DNA from: Eikenella halliae | GTDB lineage: Bacteria > Pseudomonadota > Gammaproteobacteria > Burkholderiales > Neisseriaceae | Reading direction: 5' to 3' | Length of the DNA: 64,000 nucleotides | Assembly: GCF_001648475.1 (NCBI RefSeq) | Contig: NZ_LXSQ01000019.1 | Location: 1-64,000, forward strand | Part shown: positions 62,416 through 64,000 of the stretch, piece after piece | How the letters are laid out: every line of letters starts with the position of its first letter | How positions within the stretch are numbered: position 1 is the first letter of the stretch | The notes under the pieces: model-generated | What the model was told of the DNA's origin: nothing | Databases searched by the model: none | Seen by the model: only the letters and a program-made list of their open reading frames with translations | Position numbers and translations under genes: made by a program

Positions 62416-62859
62416 ATGCGTACCCAACCCCTACTGCTCGCCCTTCTCATCGCCGCGCCCTTCGCCGCCGCCGGCAATCTCGAATGCAACCCCCAGCCGG
62501 TCAAACAAGGCGTACCCACCGTATACCGCTGCACCTATCACAACGGTAGCCTCGCCCAAGCCTACGCCGCCCTGCGCGCCAACCGCAGCGAAGACGATGC
62601 CCTGCGCCTCGACCACCCCCACCTGCCGAACACCCTGCCCGCCCGCAACTTTACCCATCGCAGCCAAAACCAATACGATTACGACGGCGACGGTAAAAAC
62701 GAGTCCTATCCGGTTGAGCTAACCCTGCGCCATCAGGGCGCAAACCGCGTGTTGGTAAAATATATGCAAGACAGCCCCGCCAGCCCATACAGCCGCGAAA
62801 CCCTGTTCCTGCGCAAAGGCCGTAACGTGGAAATCACCATCAAGGACTACATGTCCTAA
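62416..62859 (+). CDS. Small secreted protein, tandem family copy 1
   Basis: ATG 62416 (MRTQPLLLALLIAAPFAAAGNLECN) gives 147 residues with a signal peptide cleaved near AAAG. Two cysteines (LECN, YRCTYHNGSLAQAYAAL) are conserved in all copies and may form a disulfide. The C-terminal part has DYDGDGKNESYPVELTLRHQG, a possible Asp-rich site, and RNVEITIKDYMS. No named family. The tandem repeat suggests duplication. Confidence 0.65.
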   Translation: MRTQPLLLALLIAAPFAAAGNLECNPQPVKQGVPTVYRCTYHNGSLAQAYAALRANRSEDDALRLDHPHLPNTLPARNFTHRSQNQYDYDGDGKNESYPVELTLRHQGANRVLVKYMQDSPASPYSRETLFLRKGRNVEITIKDYMS

Positions 62860-62969
62860 ACCCGCTGCCGGGCAGCTATTTCCCGCTTTTGAAAGAAACT
62901 GTGCCTCCACAGAACGGAGGCACGGTTTTCAGGTAGCCTTTCTTACCAACCTTAATTAAGGGAAACCCC

Positions 62970-63419
62970 ATGCGTATCCGCTCCCTAATCCTCACCCTCC
63001 TTCTCGCCTCCCCTTTCGCCGCCGCAGGCAATCTCGAATGCAATCGCGAAACGCCGCTGGAATACGTACTAACCACCTATCGCTGCGTGTATCACAACGG
63101 CAGCCTTGCCCAAGCCTATGCCGCCATGCGTACCAACCGCTTCGAAGATGGCCGCCTGCGCCTCGACTTCCCAGGTATGCCGCGCAGGCTGCCTGCAAAC
63201 AACTTCCAATATCGAGGCAACGTGCGGTTCGACCTTCATGGAAACGGCAGAAGCGAACGCTACCTGGCTCAAACTTCCATCAAATATTCCTCACCCGACA
63301 GCGTGATGATAAAATATCTTTACGAAGACCGGAATAACTCCATTTACACCCACGAAGCCCTGTTTCAACGCAAAGGCTCCGATGTGGAAATCACCAGCGA
63401 ACTGGTAGCGGCACCCTAA
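62970..63419 (+). CDS. Small secreted protein, tandem family copy 2
   Basis: This is a 149-residue paralogue of the 62416 gene: MRIRSLILTLLLASPFAAAGNLECNRE, then YRCVYHNGSLAQAYAAM and SDVEITSELVAAP. It is the most diverged of the visible copies in the middle (RGNVRFDLHGNGRSERYL). Intergenic DNA upstream resembles that ahead of the other copies. Confidence 0.65.
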   Translation: MRIRSLILTLLLASPFAAAGNLECNRETPLEYVLTTYRCVYHNGSLAQAYAAMRTNRFEDGRLRLDFPGMPRRLPANNFQYRGNVRFDLHGNGRSERYLAQTSIKYSSPDSVMIKYLYEDRNNSIYTHEALFQRKGSDVEITSELVAAP

Positions 63420-63507
63420 ACCGGCCACCGAACCAGCCTGTCCCGCTTTAGGAAACACCGCTTTCAGGTAGCCTTTCTCAACCCACCCTAATTATAGGAA
63501 AACCCAA

Positions 63508-63942
63508 ATGCGTATCCGCTCCCTAATCCTCTCCCTCCTTCTTGCCACACCCTTCGCCGCCGCAGGCAATCTCGAATGCAATCAGGTGCAGGAAGGCATG
63601 CCCACCATCTACCGCTGCATATACCACGGCAACCTCGCCCAAGCCTACACCGCCCTGAGCACCAGCCGCAGCGACGATCGCATCCTGCGTTTCAATTTCC
63701 CACACATGCCGCGCCAGCTGCCCGCCCGCAATTTCACCTACCGCAGCCACAACCTGTACGATGAAGACGGCGACGGCAAAAACGAAATCTACCCGCTTGA
63801 GCTAACCATACGCCATCAAGGTTCAAACCGTGTACAGATAGACTACATGGAATCCAATCCCGGTTCCATCTACAGCCGTAAAACCCTGCTCCGGCGCAAA
63901 GGCCGCAATGTGGAAATTATCATCAAGGACTATGCGGCATAA
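63508..63942 (+). CDS. Small secreted protein, tandem family copy 3
   Basis: A 144-residue paralogue: MRIRSLILSLLLATPFAAAGNLECN, YRCIYHGNLAQAYTAL, DEDGDGKNEIYPLELTIRHQG and RNVEIIIKDYAA. The C-terminal half is closer to copy 1 than to copy 2. Intergenic DNA after it (TATTTCCGGCTTTAAGAAAACCGTGCCTTC) repeats that after copies 1 and 2, so another copy probably follows beyond the window. Confidence 0.65.
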   Translation: MRIRSLILSLLLATPFAAAGNLECNQVQEGMPTIYRCIYHGNLAQAYTALSTSRSDDRILRFNFPHMPRQLPARNFTYRSHNLYDEDGDGKNEIYPLELTIRHQGSNRVQIDYMESNPGSIYSRKTLLRRKGRNVEIIIKDYAA

Positions 63943-64000
63943 TCTACCGCCGATCCGCTATTTCCGGCTTTAAGAAAACCGTGCCTTCGCAGCAAGAAGG

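Overview
The window is about 64 kb of a GC-rich chromosome from the Neisseriaceae, most likely Eikenella. The main evidence is a 12-base repeat, AGGCTACCTGAA and its complement TTCAGGTAGCCT, present dozens of times. It matches the DNA uptake sequence (DUS) dialect reported for Eikenella, recalled from memory. Many copies form inverted pairs at gene ends and look like terminators. A second repeat family of about 105 bp, running TATAGTGRATTA...TAATYCACTATA, matches the Neisseria Correia element (CREE). Most coding sequence is housekeeping and resembles other Neisseriaceae.

Layout. 0-5 kb: end of an IS630-type element, a cupin gene and grcA, a zinc-ribbon gene, glmU, a lipoprotein and a membrane protein. 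5-11 kb: groES-groEL, a sigma54-type promoter ahead of a membrane-anchored pilin-like protein, ispH, lspA, bfd and a hemerythrin. 11-19 kb: a Cys-rich micropeptide gene, ftsH, rlmE, then an iscA / iscU / iscS / iscR iron-sulfur region with several tiny genes. 19-23 kb: a rearranged stretch with a duplicated glnS 3' end, a parE fragment, a lipoprotein, glnS and pncA. 23-31 kb: dapD, aat, fur / bamE, dapB, yggX, dnaG, rpoD and two tRNA genes. 31-38 kb: trpE, recA, trmB, an interrupted DUF4184 gene, a DUF4926 gene and a ketosynthase-like gene, with six Correia-like elements between 33.0 and 37.8 kb. 38-46 kb: a LysR regulator and divergent oxidoreductase, a five-gene ketosynthase / ACP / ABC exporter operon, a butanediol dehydrogenase, and an AT-rich orphan gene. 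46-57 kb: aroA, recN, ftsY, a tight five-gene operon (FimV-like protein, receiver-like protein, small GTPase, two Roadblock-like proteins) and mltA. 57-64 kb: mutS, a lipoprotein, lldD and at least three tandem copies of a small secreted protein family.

The most unusual points are: (1) the FimV-like / GTPase / Roadblock operon, which looks like a cell-polarity or pilus-control module; (2) the ketosynthase-ACP-ABC operon, which looks like a lipid or polyene product pathway; (3) an IS630-type element whose end matches the Correia-like ends; (4) foreign DUS dialects of Kingella type in the isc and glnS region, together with a glnS 3' duplication, which mark imported DNA; and (5) a sigma54-type promoter before a pilin-like protein that lacks a prepilin leader.
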